Source of the DNA: Cytophaga aurantiaca DSM 3654
GTDB taxonomy: Bacteria > Bacteroidota > Bacteroidia > Cytophagales > Cytophagaceae
DNA length: 64,000 nucleotides
Reading direction: 5' to 3'
Assembly: GCF_000379725.1 (NCBI RefSeq)
Contig: NZ_KB903662.1
Coordinates: forward strand, 176,293-240,292
The position numbers were made by a program, and so were the translations under genes. Below, one piece after another: positions 18,156 through 27,490 of this stretch. Every line of letters begins with the position of its first letter. Within the stretch, counting starts at the first letter, position 1. Under the pieces are notes generated by a model. It made no database searches. It was not told the origin of the DNA and was given only the letters and a program-made list of their open reading frames with translations.

Positions 18156-19193
18156 ATGGAGATTTCGAAAAAGAAAATCGTATATAAAATTGGTAAGCCG
18201 CTGCGTAAGTATCTTACACAGTTTGATCGCGAGCAAAAGGTGCCTCTTTCCTACACGGATCTGACGCGCTTTACAAGTCGGGTATCGCAGAAGGATCGGT
18301 ATGGAAAAGATACCTTGTGGGACAGCGTGTATTATAGCAATGACGATATGGTTGAGATCTATGATGGATTAAAACGCATCTATGCATTTTTAAAAATCGG
18401 TGGTGACTTAAGTGTGACCGAACATTTATTTATCGATCGGATTGATCTGTGCGTGTATGGAAATACCAAACCTTTCCGCGTGCGTGTGGTTAATCGTATC
18501 AACGACAACTACGATTATTTTTATGTGAAGGTCGCGGACGCCTCTCGTATCTACGGCTTGGAGCTGGAACATATTTTATCTCCCAACAACATCAGTTACA
18601 TTGTGGACGGAGATACGTTGATTGAAGATCACATTGTTGGGATACCTGGAGACATGTTCATCAAACAATATTTAAAGCTGATGAGTTTGAATCGCATTCG
18701 TTTGGCGAAAGAATTTGTGAAATTTAACGAACGCTGTTTCATTCGTTTGCTGGGAGATATGCATTCAAGCAATTATGTAATTGAGATGACACCCGATTTT
18801 GAAGAGTTTCATTACCGCATCCGTGCCATTGATTTTGACCAGCAATGCTACGAAGGACAGAAGTGGGTGTATTTACCACAGTTCTTCAAACAGAACAATG
18901 AGCTGATAAATATTGTTAAAGATGTATTAAGCGAAGAAAGTATTCAGCAATATCAATTTGAAGAACGCGCGATGATGGCGTCTCGGTTACGCGCCAATAA
19001 ATATAGAATAAAAGGATTATGGGATGCCGTGATTCGGGATACAATTGCTCCTCAGGATCATGTAGAAAAGCTTAAAAATGAGTTGGCAAAACATTACAAT
19101 GATCCTGATTTTCTGAAGTGTAAGCAAATGGGGGCCATTATCCGGACAAGCTTATATCGATTACTGAAAGATACGCGTGTGCGTAAAAAATAG
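18156..19193 (+). CDS. Kinase-like protein of the aminoglycoside/choline kinase fold, role unknown
   Basis: The protein (345 aa) is usually annotated as hypothetical, but the key residues of the APH/choline-kinase fold are visible. A beta-3-like Lys125 lies in YFYVKVADAS and a following helix glutamate is near 136-138. The catalytic-loop motif GDMHSSN has Asp201 and Asn206 at the D+5 spacing of HGDLHPGN. A metal-binding IDFD has Asp226. The usual His before GD is replaced by Leu. The N-terminus is basic and there is no signal peptide. Its neighbours (methyltransferase, tRNA) give no substrate hint. Confidence 0.65.
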   Translation: MEISKKKIVYKIGKPLRKYLTQFDREQKVPLSYTDLTRFTSRVSQKDRYGKDTLWDSVYYSNDDMVEIYDGLKRIYAFLKIGGDLSVTEHLFIDRIDLCVYGNTKPFRVRVVNRINDNYDYFYVKVADASRIYGLELEHILSPNNISYIVDGDTLIEDHIVGIPGDMFIKQYLKLMSLNRIRLAKEFVKFNERCFIRLLGDMHSSNYVIEMTPDFEEFHYRIRAIDFDQQCYEGQKWVYLPQFFKQNNELINIVKDVLSEESIQQYQFEERAMMASRLRANKYRIKGLWDAVIRDTIAPQDHVEKLKNELAKHYNDPDFLKCKQMGAIIRTSLYRLLKDTRVRKK

Positions 19194-19212
19194 GTTTTTT
19201 TTATTGCAATGC

Positions 19213-19243
19213 TTGTTTCAAAACTTAAAGATATGTACTTTTG
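19213..19243 (+). promoter_or_regulatory. Promoter of tRNA-Arg (Bacteroidetes consensus)
   Basis: A -33-like TTGTTT (19213-19218) and a perfect -7 box TACTTTTG (19236-19243, TAnnTTTG) are separated by 17 bases. They lie about 20 bases before the mature tRNA 5' end. Confidence 0.75.
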
Positions 19244-19263
19244 CACTCCCCAATAAGGGAATT

Positions 19264-19337
19264 GGCTTCGTAGCTCAATTGAATAGAGCACCTGATTACG
19301 GCTCAGGAGGTTTTAGGTTTGAATCCTAACGAGGTCA
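19264..19337 (+). tRNA. tRNA-Arg (anticodon ACG)
   Basis: The 74-base cloverleaf has acceptor arms GGCTTCG and CGAGGTC with two G-T pairs. The D arm is GCTC/GAGC and the anticodon arm is CCTGA/TCAGG with loop TTACGGC, giving anticodon ACG. The T arm is TTAGG/CCTAA with loop TTTGAAT, and the discriminator is A. The next bases are CGA, so the CCA end is not encoded and must be added enzymatically. A34 would be deaminated to inosine by TadA to read CGU/CGC/CGA. Confidence 0.95.
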
Positions 19338-19340
19338 CGA

Positions 19341-19370
19341 AAAGCTTCACAGAAATGTGAGGCTTTTTTT
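19341..19370 (+). terminator. Terminator of the tRNA gene
   Basis: AAAGCTTCACA pairs with TGTGAGGCTTT (one T-G pair) around a GAAA tetraloop. The right arm runs into a T7 run. It is a classic intrinsic terminator starting 3 bases after the tRNA. Confidence 0.9.
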
Positions 19371-19963
19371 ATGTCTTTACTTCATTTTTGCCTCGATCTC
19401 TGGCACTCAGATCGAATCTATTATATAATTCAGCGTCTCGTCTCTTCGCTTAACAATGGATAATCTAAAAGCCGCTTAATTTCCTCATAATTCAAAATAT
19501 GTGATTTTTATTTATGGCCTGAGACAGTCAAAACAGGCACTTTTAAAAGTTTTTTTTGCTGAAAAAGGTTCTATTGAGCTTCGAACTATTGTATCAAAAC
19601 GGGTTTGCATTATGATGCATATTTCTTTTGAAGGTTCTTACTGCCAAACGATGTACACGATACATATACGAAAAAAAAATGATTGCATGTGGTTCATTAT
19701 TTAGATCATACTTGGTAATCAGTTGTTTATTCAGTTTTGTTTTTTGAGAAATAGAATTAAACAAATAAGATTGTTTTGATGTAATCAAATACTGTGAAGA
19801 TTAATCCAGTTCTATTCGATTGGATTAATCTTAGATTAAACGAAACTAAGTAAAAGCCGCAGAACCCTTAATTTTAAAGGGATTGTACAATATTTTCTTT
19901 CTTTCTTTTCATAATTTGTGTTATCTTTGAAATTACTAACCTAAATTTTAAATAGTATATAAT
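19371..19963. other. 593-base stretch without a convincing gene
   Basis: I see no protein-like reading frame here. A 67-codon open frame at 19501-19704 is low in complexity and rich in rare residues. A hairpin (AGATTAATCCA, 19798-19808, with 19821-19831) and a candidate promoter for the sugar transporter near the right end are the only structures. Confidence 0.6.
19922..19929 (+). promoter_or_regulatory. Candidate -7 box for the sugar transporter
   Basis: TATCTTTG fits TAnnTTTG and lies 34 bases before the ATG at 19964. The -33 region is only a weak TTTC match. Confidence 0.45.
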
Positions 19964-21298
19964 ATGGCTATAGGAGCTTCTTCAGCGAGAGTGAGCAATG
20001 TGTCTAGCGGTTCAAACCAAAATTATGGCACTGCATTGTATTCGTTAATGGTGTTGTTTTTCATGATGGGCTTCATTACTAGCTTTAATGATATTTTAAT
20101 TCCGTATTTAAAAGTAATGTTCAAACTGAACTTTGTTCAGGCGAACTTAATTAACTTATGTTTTTTTGGTGCTTATTTTGTCATGTCGATTCCTGCCGGA
20201 AAGCTTGTGGTAAAATACGGTTATAAAGCCATTATGATTTTAGGTTTTGTGATTGCAGCCGTGGGTGCATTTTTATTTTTCCCTGCAGCAGATTACAAAG
20301 TATACGGCCTTTTCTTAGCTGCATTATTTATTCTTGCAACGGGTATTACCTTATTACAAGTTGCAGGTAATCCATATGTAGCTGTTTTGGGTACACCTGA
20401 AACGTCTTCAGCACGTTTAACATTAACACAGGCATTAAATGCATTGGGTACTACGGTTGCACCAATGATTGGTACAAGCATAATTTTAAAGCACTTGCCA
20501 GAGTTGCCAAAGGAAATTAAAGATCAAAAAGATTTATCTGCATTAACACCGGAGTTGGATAAACTGTTAGACTCTATTTTAGCAAAAACAGATTTATCGT
20601 ATTTAGAAAATATGTATTTGTTTATTGGTGGTACGTTATTGGTAATCGGTGCTGCATTGTTCCTGATGAAATTACCGTCTATCGGTCATGGTGATGGAGA
20701 AGTAAGTACTGAAGGTTTAGTGGAAAAGTCAAGCATCTGGGGATATCGTCATTTGGTATTGGGTATTGCAAGTATCTTTGCTTATGTAGGTGCTGAAGTA
20801 GCAATTGGTAGCCACATCGTGAGTTACCTATCTATGGAAAATGTTATGGGCTATACGGAATCTGTTGCAGGTGACTATGTTAAATATTATTGGGGTGGTG
20901 CAATGGTTGGCCGTTTCGCCGGTACATACATTTTGAGTAAAGTAAATCCCGGTAAACTATTAGGTTTCTATGCGATCGCTGCTATTTCGTTGGTATTAAT
21001 TTCTATAGCATCTTCAGGTTACATTTCTATGTGGTCTCTATTAGCGGTAGGTTTATGTAACTCATTGATGTTCTCTACCATCTTTACCTTATCCATCCGT
21101 GGCTTGGGTAAATTTACAGAACAGGCTTCAGGCTTGCTTTGTACAGCGATTGTGGGTGGTGCGGTCTTGCCTTTATTATTCGCAGCAATTGCAGATGGTA
21201 CACATGGCAATCTTAAACTTGCATTGATCGTTCCGATCGTATGTTATGCATACATTTCGTTCTTCGGATTTAAAGGACACGTTCCTGAAAATAAGTAA
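19964..21298 (+). CDS. Sugar MFS transporter (FucP/GluP family)
   Basis: The inner-membrane proton symporter (444 aa) has about 12 helices. Family marks are the MMGFITSFNDILIPYLK motif in TM1, AGKLVVKYGYK in the first cytoplasmic loop, and LLQVAGNPYVAVLG, which is typical of glucose/galactose/fucose carriers. A long cytoplasmic loop lies at about 175-210. It is monocistronic between a candidate -7 box and a strong terminator. In a cellulose degrader it would take up glucose or a related hexose released outside. The exact sugar is inferred. Confidence 0.92.
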   Translation: MAIGASSARVSNVSSGSNQNYGTALYSLMVLFFMMGFITSFNDILIPYLKVMFKLNFVQANLINLCFFGAYFVMSIPAGKLVVKYGYKAIMILGFVIAAVGAFLFFPAADYKVYGLFLAALFILATGITLLQVAGNPYVAVLGTPETSSARLTLTQALNALGTTVAPMIGTSIILKHLPELPKEIKDQKDLSALTPELDKLLDSILAKTDLSYLENMYLFIGGTLLVIGAALFLMKLPSIGHGDGEVSTEGLVEKSSIWGYRHLVLGIASIFAYVGAEVAIGSHIVSYLSMENVMGYTESVAGDYVKYYWGGAMVGRFAGTYILSKVNPGKLLGFYAIAAISLVLISIASSGYISMWSLLAVGLCNSLMFSTIFTLSIRGLGKFTEQASGLLCTAIVGGAVLPLLFAAIADGTHGNLKLALIVPIVCYAYISFFGFKGHVPENK

Positions 21299-21320
21299 TT
21301 CGTATTGATATGAATTTTGA

Positions 21321-21365
21321 AAGTCTCCCTACTCCGATAGCTATCGGAGTAGGGAGACTTTTTTT
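21321..21365 (+). terminator. Strong terminator after the sugar transporter
   Basis: Two 20-base arms (21321-21340 and 21341-21360) are perfectly complementary with no spacer and are followed by a T-run. The centre ATAGCTAT would form the loop. Confidence 0.9.
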
Positions 21366-21412
21366 ATGAACTGTTTTTCTTATAAATTAAAGAGTAAAAT
21401 AAAACTACATCC

Positions 21413-21844
21413 ATGAATACATTCAAAAAGTTAATTCCAGCATTGGTAATTTTTATCTTCGTTTTAATCTCGTGTAACGATACAAAAAAATCTCAGGAGG
21501 AGACCACTGAAATTACAAAAGAGGTAATTCAAACAGATCCCGTTGCAACAGCAGAAGTACCTATAGTTATAGATACAACGGGCATATATAAATTGAACAA
21601 CGCCGAAGCAGAGACATATATCTTAGGAATGGATCGGGTACTATCTAATATAAATAAATCAATAGACGAAGATGATGTAAGTAAACAATTTGAGTTTACG
21701 AGAGAAATGGAAGCGCTCCAGGAGAAGCAAATCCCTATTCAATCTTCATTTAACAAAAAGGATCGTGCTTTATTCGACACATATGTGCAACAAATTCTGG
21801 ATAGAATGGCTGCTATTTTGAAAAGAATAAAACCCGTAGAGTAA
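21413..21844 (+). CDS. Lipoprotein of unknown function
   Basis: The protein (143 aa) has a lipobox ending in a Cys near residue 21 (FVLISC), an acidic T/E-rich linker and a helical C-terminal domain of about 90 residues (YILGMDRVLSNINKSID to RMAAILKRIKPVE). No catalytic residues are evident and I do not recognise the family. It is the first of four consecutive plus-strand genes for exported or membrane proteins, with gaps of 58-163 bases. Confidence 0.7.
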   Translation: MNTFKKLIPALVIFIFVLISCNDTKKSQEETTEITKEVIQTDPVATAEVPIVIDTTGIYKLNNAEAETYILGMDRVLSNINKSIDEDDVSKQFEFTREMEALQEKQIPIQSSFNKKDRALFDTYVQQILDRMAAILKRIKPVE

Positions 21845-21902
21845 TCAAACAAATACCATTAAATAAGTACATTCATAAAGAATATAAAGTCATAGATACT
21901 CA

Positions 21903-22874
21903 ATGAAACAAATAATTTTAATCTTAGCCATTCTTCTCATTTCTTTTTCATCTTTTTCTCAAGAATGGCCGGATCTGTATAACAATGTTCGTAGCAAATT
22001 TAAATTTAAAAGTATTTCTGTCAGGGTTCATAGTATTGAGGAGCTTAAAGAATACGACTCATTAGAAGTTTCACGGATTGAATATGATAAAAATGGGAAG
22101 GTGATTTATCAGAAAGAATTTATGTTATTTGATGTGATGTTGTATTCAGAAGAATCTAAAAATAAATTCAATGATAAAGGACAATTGATCGAGCGAATTG
22201 AAATTAAGACAGACTATCCACAAACAAAAGAGGATTCGTCGCTTCTAAGCTTCTCAGAAATGAAGAATCCTTCAACAAAAAAATATACCTATGAATATGA
22301 TATCAAGGGGAATCTTATAAAAGTGCTGGAGTTTCTTAGTGCAGAAGATAAGGCACCTGCTTTGATCTCAGTTTATACATACAACGAAGATGGTAAAAGA
22401 ATTAAAGGAGTCTTTAGCCATATTAAATTCCCGAAACAAACAAGTTCGTCTAATAGAATTGAAATGTATGAATATGATGCAAAAGGCCTATTGATACAGG
22501 TGAAGATGAATTGGACAACTTCTGACGTAAGTTCTCTAAAGACGATAGAGTATGATTCAATTGGAAATAAAGTGTTTGAATTAATACGACATAATAATGG
22601 AAGCGGTAATGTTATGCAGTATCAGTATCATAATGGCCGGCTAATGTCAATTGAAAGATTTAATCTCGGTCAAAAAAAATGGTTTAGTAAAACCTTGTAT
22701 GAATACTCTGAAGCAGGATACAAAATAAAAGAAATAACAAAAAATAATTCAGGAAATGAGTCAATGGAAACATTTGAATATAACAAACAAGGTCTCTTGA
22801 CAAAAGAATATTGGTATACCGATACAGGTAAGAAGTCTTTTTCATTTGAAACGTCTTATCAATTTTATGAATAG
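21903..22874 (+). CDS. Secreted protein with YD/RHS-like repeats
   Basis: The protein (323 aa) has a signal peptide (MKQIILILAILLISFSSFSQ). After it come about eight short repeats of the form (Y/I)EYD-x-x-G-x-x-(I/V), such as IEYDKNGKVIYQ, YEYDIKGNLIKV, YEYDAKGLLIQV and FEYNKQGLLTKE. These match the YD/RHS-type beta-strand repeat, but the protein lacks the large shell and toxin tip of true RHS proteins. It is probably a small beta-sheet surface or periplasmic protein. Its function is unknown. Confidence 0.7.
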   Translation: MKQIILILAILLISFSSFSQEWPDLYNNVRSKFKFKSISVRVHSIEELKEYDSLEVSRIEYDKNGKVIYQKEFMLFDVMLYSEESKNKFNDKGQLIERIEIKTDYPQTKEDSSLLSFSEMKNPSTKKYTYEYDIKGNLIKVLEFLSAEDKAPALISVYTYNEDGKRIKGVFSHIKFPKQTSSSNRIEMYEYDAKGLLIQVKMNWTTSDVSSLKTIEYDSIGNKVFELIRHNNGSGNVMQYQYHNGRLMSIERFNLGQKKWFSKTLYEYSEAGYKIKEITKNNSGNESMETFEYNKQGLLTKEYWYTDTGKKSFSFETSYQFYE

Positions 22875-22984
22875 TCTGCTCTTAACTATAAGTATAGTGC
22901 AGCAAAAGGAGACGAAGAAAATTAAATTTGATATCGTAGAAGTATATTGACAATAGGTATTTTTAAATAAACCAACCAAGAGAA

Positions 22985-23698
22985 ATGGAAAAATTAAAAC
23001 CAAATGATAAAAGAGCGACTACTGCTATAACACTAATATGGATCATATTAGGATTGGAAATTGTGATGCTGATTTCAGGATATTTTCAACACGAGTTGCT
23101 GATGACAATTCAAAATGGGGGCGAGGTTTCAGAGGAAGCAACAAGTGCAAATGATGACAGAGAAATGCTGATTGCGGTTGTCTATTTGATCGTAAACATT
23201 ATTTCTGTTGTTACATTTATTCAATGGTTCAGACGTGCATACTACAATCTTCATTTAAAAGTGAAGACATTATCTCATACAGAAGGGTGGGCAGCAGGCG
23301 CTTGGTTTGTGCCGGTTATTTGCTTGTTTAGACCTTATCAAATTATGCAGGAATTATATAAAAAAACCCAAAAGTACCTTAGCAAAAAAGGTGTGGCTAT
23401 ACATACAAATTTCTCTACGGCTTATTTAGGTGTGTGGTGGGCGCTTTGGATTATAGCTAATCTCATTGGACATATCGCGTTTCGTTTATCAATGAGTGCA
23501 GCAACAATTGATGAATTTGTAAGCAGTTCACGGATTAGTATGGTTGGGAATGTTGTAGGTATTCCGCTTGCTTTGCTTGCTATAAAAGTGATTCAAGATT
23601 ACTCTAAAGTAGAACCGCTGCTTAGTCAAATAAAAGAAGAAGCGCCGAATATTGCAGAGGATAATGCTGCAACTACAGAAGGTGATGAGATCGTATAA
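22985..23698 (+). CDS. DUF4328-family membrane protein
   Basis: The protein (237 aa) has about five or six helices, beginning ITLIWIILGLEIVMLISGY. It contains the family-typical stretch AAGAWFVPVICLFRPYQIMQELY, which places Trp and Pro in the middle helices, and an acidic C-terminal tail. The family has no established function. Stand-alone genes with this domain are frequent in Bacteroidota and Actinobacteria. Confidence 0.8.
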   Translation: MEKLKPNDKRATTAITLIWIILGLEIVMLISGYFQHELLMTIQNGGEVSEEATSANDDREMLIAVVYLIVNIISVVTFIQWFRRAYYNLHLKVKTLSHTEGWAAGAWFVPVICLFRPYQIMQELYKKTQKYLSKKGVAIHTNFSTAYLGVWWALWIIANLIGHIAFRLSMSAATIDEFVSSSRISMVGNVVGIPLALLAIKVIQDYSKVEPLLSQIKEEAPNIAEDNAATTEGDEIV

Positions 23699-23861
23699 GA
23701 ATGAAAATATCAATCACAAAGACATCGCATAAGTGGATTTCTGTTTGACGGTGTTGGAGTTCATTAAAACAGTAGATCGTATTGTGTGTGGCCTTTACGT
23801 AGTTTCATGTGGCAGGTGTCAATAGATTATTTTAAACAATAAAAAAGTCAATAGTAGAAAT

Positions 23862-24458
23862 ATGAAAAAGTATGTATTTATTTCAATTGTATTAAGTGCA
23901 TTAACACTTGTTTCATGTTACCATCCCATAACAGAAGCCGAACGACTGGAATATGAACAGAATATATCTAAGGCAAAAGCATTTGTTGAGAGTTTAGATC
24001 AAAAGGATATATATCCTGAGAGTAAAAAGAAATATAAAGATGCTCTTCAGAAGTTGCAGGAGACAGATGCAGATGATCTGGAGCGTATGTTTTTAGATGA
24101 ACAGGAACTTGTTTTACAGTCATCGCAGCAAGCAGGTTTACGATTGGATTCTATCAAAGCTTTTGTGCTCTCAGATGCACAAACTGCACGTTATGATACC
24201 GTGCGTACAATGCTTATAAAGATTTCGCAACAAACAATAGATCGTTTTACACAGGAAGCATGCCCTACGGTAAATGAACGGGAAGCATTTATCTTTGAAA
24301 TTAATAAAATCAAGAAGTATACAGCAGCACAATACGTTGCGAATTCTGTTTATACAACTGCTACTTTTGACGAAGAGATAGATGTATTTAATAAATTTGG
24401 TTTAATGATGTCTATCAATGAATCCGTCGATCAGTTGAATACGATGATCAATAAATAA
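23862..24458 (+). CDS. Lipoprotein with helical domain, unknown function
   Basis: The protein (198 aa) has a lipobox at about Cys19 (LTLVSCYHP). The remainder is almost entirely helical with heptad-like charge patterns (SKKKYKDALQKLQETDADDLERMF), so a periplasmic helical bundle is likely. No recognisable motif was found. It is followed by a 107-base gap before hemE, which has no visible terminator. Confidence 0.65.
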   Translation: MKKYVFISIVLSALTLVSCYHPITEAERLEYEQNISKAKAFVESLDQKDIYPESKKKYKDALQKLQETDADDLERMFLDEQELVLQSSQQAGLRLDSIKAFVLSDAQTARYDTVRTMLIKISQQTIDRFTQEACPTVNEREAFIFEINKIKKYTAAQYVANSVYTTATFDEEIDVFNKFGLMMSINESVDQLNTMINK

Positions 24459-24565
24459 TGCTTTAATAAAATATTAAAAATCAGTCTGTTCTGGTTCTTT
24501 GTACACAACAACAGAATCAAGTATAAATACGTTGCAAATCGTCTTTCATACTCGTAACTTGCACC

Positions 24566-25600
24566 ATGCAATATCAGAATGATTTAATATTAAGAGCTGC
24601 ACGCGGAGAAGCGGTTGAACGTACTCCCGTTTGGTTGATGCGTCAGGCAGGTAGAATTCTTCCGGAATACCGTGCTGTACGTGAAAAATTAAGTGGCTTT
24701 ATAGAATTGTGTACAACACCGGCATTGGCTGCAGAAGTGACCATTCAGCCGGTTGATATATTGGGTGTAGATGCAGCCATTATTTTTTCAGACATTCTTG
24801 TGATCCCGGAAGCAATGGGTTTACCCTATGAAATGCAGGAAAGTAAAGGACCTTTCTTTCCAAAGGTAATTACCTCTTCAGCCGACATTGATAAACTGCT
24901 TGCAACCGATGCCGCAGATCATTTGAAATACGTATACGATGCCATCGAACTTTCTGTAAAGCAATTAAACGGCCGTGTGCCCTTGATCGGTTTTGCAGGT
25001 GCTCCATTTACCATTCTTGCGTACATGATCGAAGGACAAGGTTCTAAGACGTTCTCTAAAGCGCGTCGTTTCTTATATACAGAACCTGTACTTGCACATC
25101 GTCTGCTGGAAAAAATTACCTTAGCTACGATAGAATATTTAAAACGTCAGGTAAAGGCAGGTGCTGCCATGTACCAGATATTTGATTCCTGGGCAGGCGT
25201 ATTACCTCCGGATCAGTATAGAGAATTTTCGTTGCGTTATATCAAACAAATTTGCGAAGCAGTACCGCAAGTGCCACGTACGGTGTTTTCAAAAGGAGCA
25301 TTTTTTGTGCGCGAAGATTTTACTGATTTTCCGTGCGAGACCGTTGGCTTAGACTGGAACATGGATATTGCTGAATCCAGAAAAATTATTGGTCCAGGCA
25401 AAACCTTGCAAGGTAACATGGATCCGTGTGCTTTATATTTATCGGAAGATCAGATTCGAGTGAAGACTAAAGAAATGCTGGATGCCTTTGCTGGCAGCAG
25501 ACACATTGCCAACCTCGGACATGGTTTGTATCCAGATACAGATAAAACAAAAGTGAAATGTTTTGTAGATGCTGTGAAAGAATTGAGCGTTAAAGCATAA
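24566..25600 (+). CDS. hemE: Uroporphyrinogen decarboxylase
   Basis: The cytoplasmic haem-pathway enzyme (344 aa) removes four acetate carboxyls from uroporphyrinogen III to give coproporphyrinogen III. The N-terminal signature [11 protein letters not shown] carries the catalytic arginine. The substrate-site Asp lies in [13 protein letters not shown], and GHGLYPDTD is near the end. Length and motifs are normal. It lies 8 bases before a CPBP-family gene, which is followed 4 bases later by an EamA-family transporter, so the three are co-transcribed. Confidence 0.97.
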   Translation: MQYQNDLILRAARGEAVERTPVWLMRQAGRILPEYRAVREKLSGFIELCTTPALAAEVTIQPVDILGVDAAIIFSDILVIPEAMGLPYEMQESKGPFFPKVITSSADIDKLLATDAADHLKYVYDAIELSVKQLNGRVPLIGFAGAPFTILAYMIEGQGSKTFSKARRFLYTEPVLAHRLLEKITLATIEYLKRQVKAGAAMYQIFDSWAGVLPPDQYREFSLRYIKQICEAVPQVPRTVFSKGAFFVREDFTDFPCETVGLDWNMDIAESRKIIGPGKTLQGNMDPCALYLSEDQIRVKTKEMLDAFAGSRHIANLGHGLYPDTDKTKVKCFVDAVKELSVKA

Positions 25601-25608
25601 TTTTTTAA

Positions 25609-26544
25609 ATGAAAAAAATATACAATCTCTTATTGAATTACGTTCGATACGAGTTAAAAGCAACATATTTAATATATCTGTTGCTTTTTTTAATTCCGGC
25701 AACAGCGCTCAATTATTATTTCAATTTCGAAAGTGGAATTTTAAAAAGCTATAGAGGCGAGTGGTATTATTTTATACTATGTTTTTTTTATTATGCTATA
25801 CCTTTATTTTATGCGGTAGGGATCTATGTGTTTCAGTTTAAGAAAACACACTTGTTTTCAGATAAACGTTTTTTGCTTTTACTTGTAGTGTTTCCATCGA
25901 TATTGGCTTTCGACGAATCGTTTAATATACATACAAAATTATTAAATGAAGTAAACGATGAAATACTCAAGTATTACCTGAAGAAAACGGTGAATCAAAG
26001 CATTCGCTTTATTACCTATTTTCTGCCTGTTTTATTTTATTACATTTATTTTGAAAAGGAAAACAATAATTTTTACGGATTGAAATTAAAACGATCAGAT
26101 CTGAAACCTTATCTGTTTATGATGTTTGGTGTGATGATGCCGCTAATCATCTTAATATCGTTTACAAAAGATTTTCAGGAAGCGTATCCGGTTTATAATA
26201 TGTCGCAATACAAAGATCAGCTACCTGGCACTTACGTACAGCAGGTGTTGGTATTTGAAACCTTATACCTGTTTGATTTCTCCTACATCGAATTATTATT
26301 TCGTGGAATGATGATCCATACACTCTATAAATACATGGGTGTAGAATGTGTGCTTGCAATTGCAACCTTGTATTGTACGTTTCATTTCGGTAAACCTGTT
26401 GTTGAAACAGCAAGTTCGTTTTTAGGCGGAACGATTTTGGGCTTGCTATCGTTACGTACACAGTCGCTTTATGGCGGTATTATGATTCATGCAGGAATTG
26501 CATTGATGATGGAAGCCGCTAGCTTTGCACAACAACTCTATTGA
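25609..26544 (+). CDS. CPBP-family membrane protein (divergent Rce1-like protease)
   Basis: The protein (311 aa) has about eight helices. The CPBP motifs are recognisable but changed. Motif 1 reads IELLFRG instead of EExxxR, so the first, catalytic-type glutamate is Ile. Motif 2 is around YCTFHFG and motif 3 is MIHAGIALMME. Proteins of this family are membrane metallo- or glutamate-proteases, some linked to bacteriocin immunity. With the first Glu missing, the protein may be non-proteolytic. It lies in the hemE operon without an obvious link to haem. Confidence 0.7.
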   Translation: MKKIYNLLLNYVRYELKATYLIYLLLFLIPATALNYYFNFESGILKSYRGEWYYFILCFFYYAIPLFYAVGIYVFQFKKTHLFSDKRFLLLLVVFPSILAFDESFNIHTKLLNEVNDEILKYYLKKTVNQSIRFITYFLPVLFYYIYFEKENNNFYGLKLKRSDLKPYLFMMFGVMMPLIILISFTKDFQEAYPVYNMSQYKDQLPGTYVQQVLVFETLYLFDFSYIELLFRGMMIHTLYKYMGVECVLAIATLYCTFHFGKPVVETASSFLGGTILGLLSLRTQSLYGGIMIHAGIALMMEAASFAQQLY

Positions 26545-26548
26545 TTGA

Positions 26549-27412
26549 ATGCGTATGAATATACCTCTTGTTAAACCATATATTGCTGCTGTAATTGTTG
26601 TTTGTATCTGGTCGGGTTGGATCACCTTATCGCGCATGGGCGTGCAGACGGCGCTTACACCATATGATCTTACCTTACTTCGATTCGGCACAGCTGCACT
26701 TATAACCTTGCCCTTTAGTTTACGATACGATTGGCGTTCGGTAAAGTGGAATCAGATCTTATTGGTTGCTCTGGGATGTGGATTTCCATATACCATGTTT
26801 TCATTTATTGGGTTAAAAACTATTAAAGCGGCAAATGCAGGAGTATTGGTAAATGGGATGCTTCCTGTGATTGGATTGTTCTTTACTTTATATTGGTTTA
26901 AAGAAAAAGTTTCCTGGATCAAATATGTTGCGATCTTCATTTTGTTGATTGCGAATTTAATGATGATGAATATCTTCGGATCATTCTCTGCCTCGAGTCT
27001 ATTAGGCATAGGTTCTCTTGTGAGTGCAGCCATTGCATTCTCTACTTACATGGCGGCTACAAAGCGCTGGGGATATGGAATGAAAGATGTGATTGCGTTT
27101 GTTCCTTTAGTGAATGCTGTATTATTTTTACCGATCTGGTTGTGTTTTCCCTCCAGTATTTTAGCTACCCCATTATCGGATGTACTTATTCAGGTTGCCT
27201 ATCAAGGGCTATTGGTAAGTGTGCTGGCCCTGGTTTTGATAACGTATGCCGTGAGTAAGTTGGGTTCGGGTACCATGTCTGTATTTTTGTCGTATGTGCC
27301 TGCTGTAACAGCTTTGCTGGCTTTTATTTTTCTACATGAATCTTTATCCATACCAGAACAGCTGGGTATTGCGTTATGTTCTATAGGACTGATTGTTTAC
27401 ACGAAAGGATGA
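26549..27412 (+). CDS. EamA/DMT-family transporter
   Basis: The protein (287 aa) has ten predicted helices forming two EamA repeats. The first starts with AAVIVVCIWSGWITLSRMG and the second ends with QLGIALCSIGLIVYTKG. The ATG at 26549 gives MRMNIPLV, with a second ATG at 26555 equally possible. It is the last gene of the hemE-CPBP-EamA operon. Members export amino acids, metabolites or drugs, and the substrate here is unknown. Confidence 0.85.
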   Translation: MRMNIPLVKPYIAAVIVVCIWSGWITLSRMGVQTALTPYDLTLLRFGTAALITLPFSLRYDWRSVKWNQILLVALGCGFPYTMFSFIGLKTIKAANAGVLVNGMLPVIGLFFTLYWFKEKVSWIKYVAIFILLIANLMMMNIFGSFSASSLLGIGSLVSAAIAFSTYMAATKRWGYGMKDVIAFVPLVNAVLFLPIWLCFPSSILATPLSDVLIQVAYQGLLVSVLALVLITYAVSKLGSGTMSVFLSYVPAVTALLAFIFLHESLSIPEQLGIALCSIGLIVYTKG

Positions 27413-27490
27413 AAATAATTATGAATTTTAAATTATGAATTTTAACTTAATGGCAGTATTCAACTTTTACATTAAATATTTTAACCTATT

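Noticed and set aside
19264..19337. tRNA-Arg as an integration site for a mobile island
   Set aside because: No integrase gene and no direct repeat of the tRNA 3' end was seen in the flanking DNA.
19501..19704. 67-codon open frame in the gap after the tRNA
   Set aside because: Rich in Cys, Trp and Lys runs with no signal peptide, no domain pattern and poly-A/poly-T tracts. It looks like chance.
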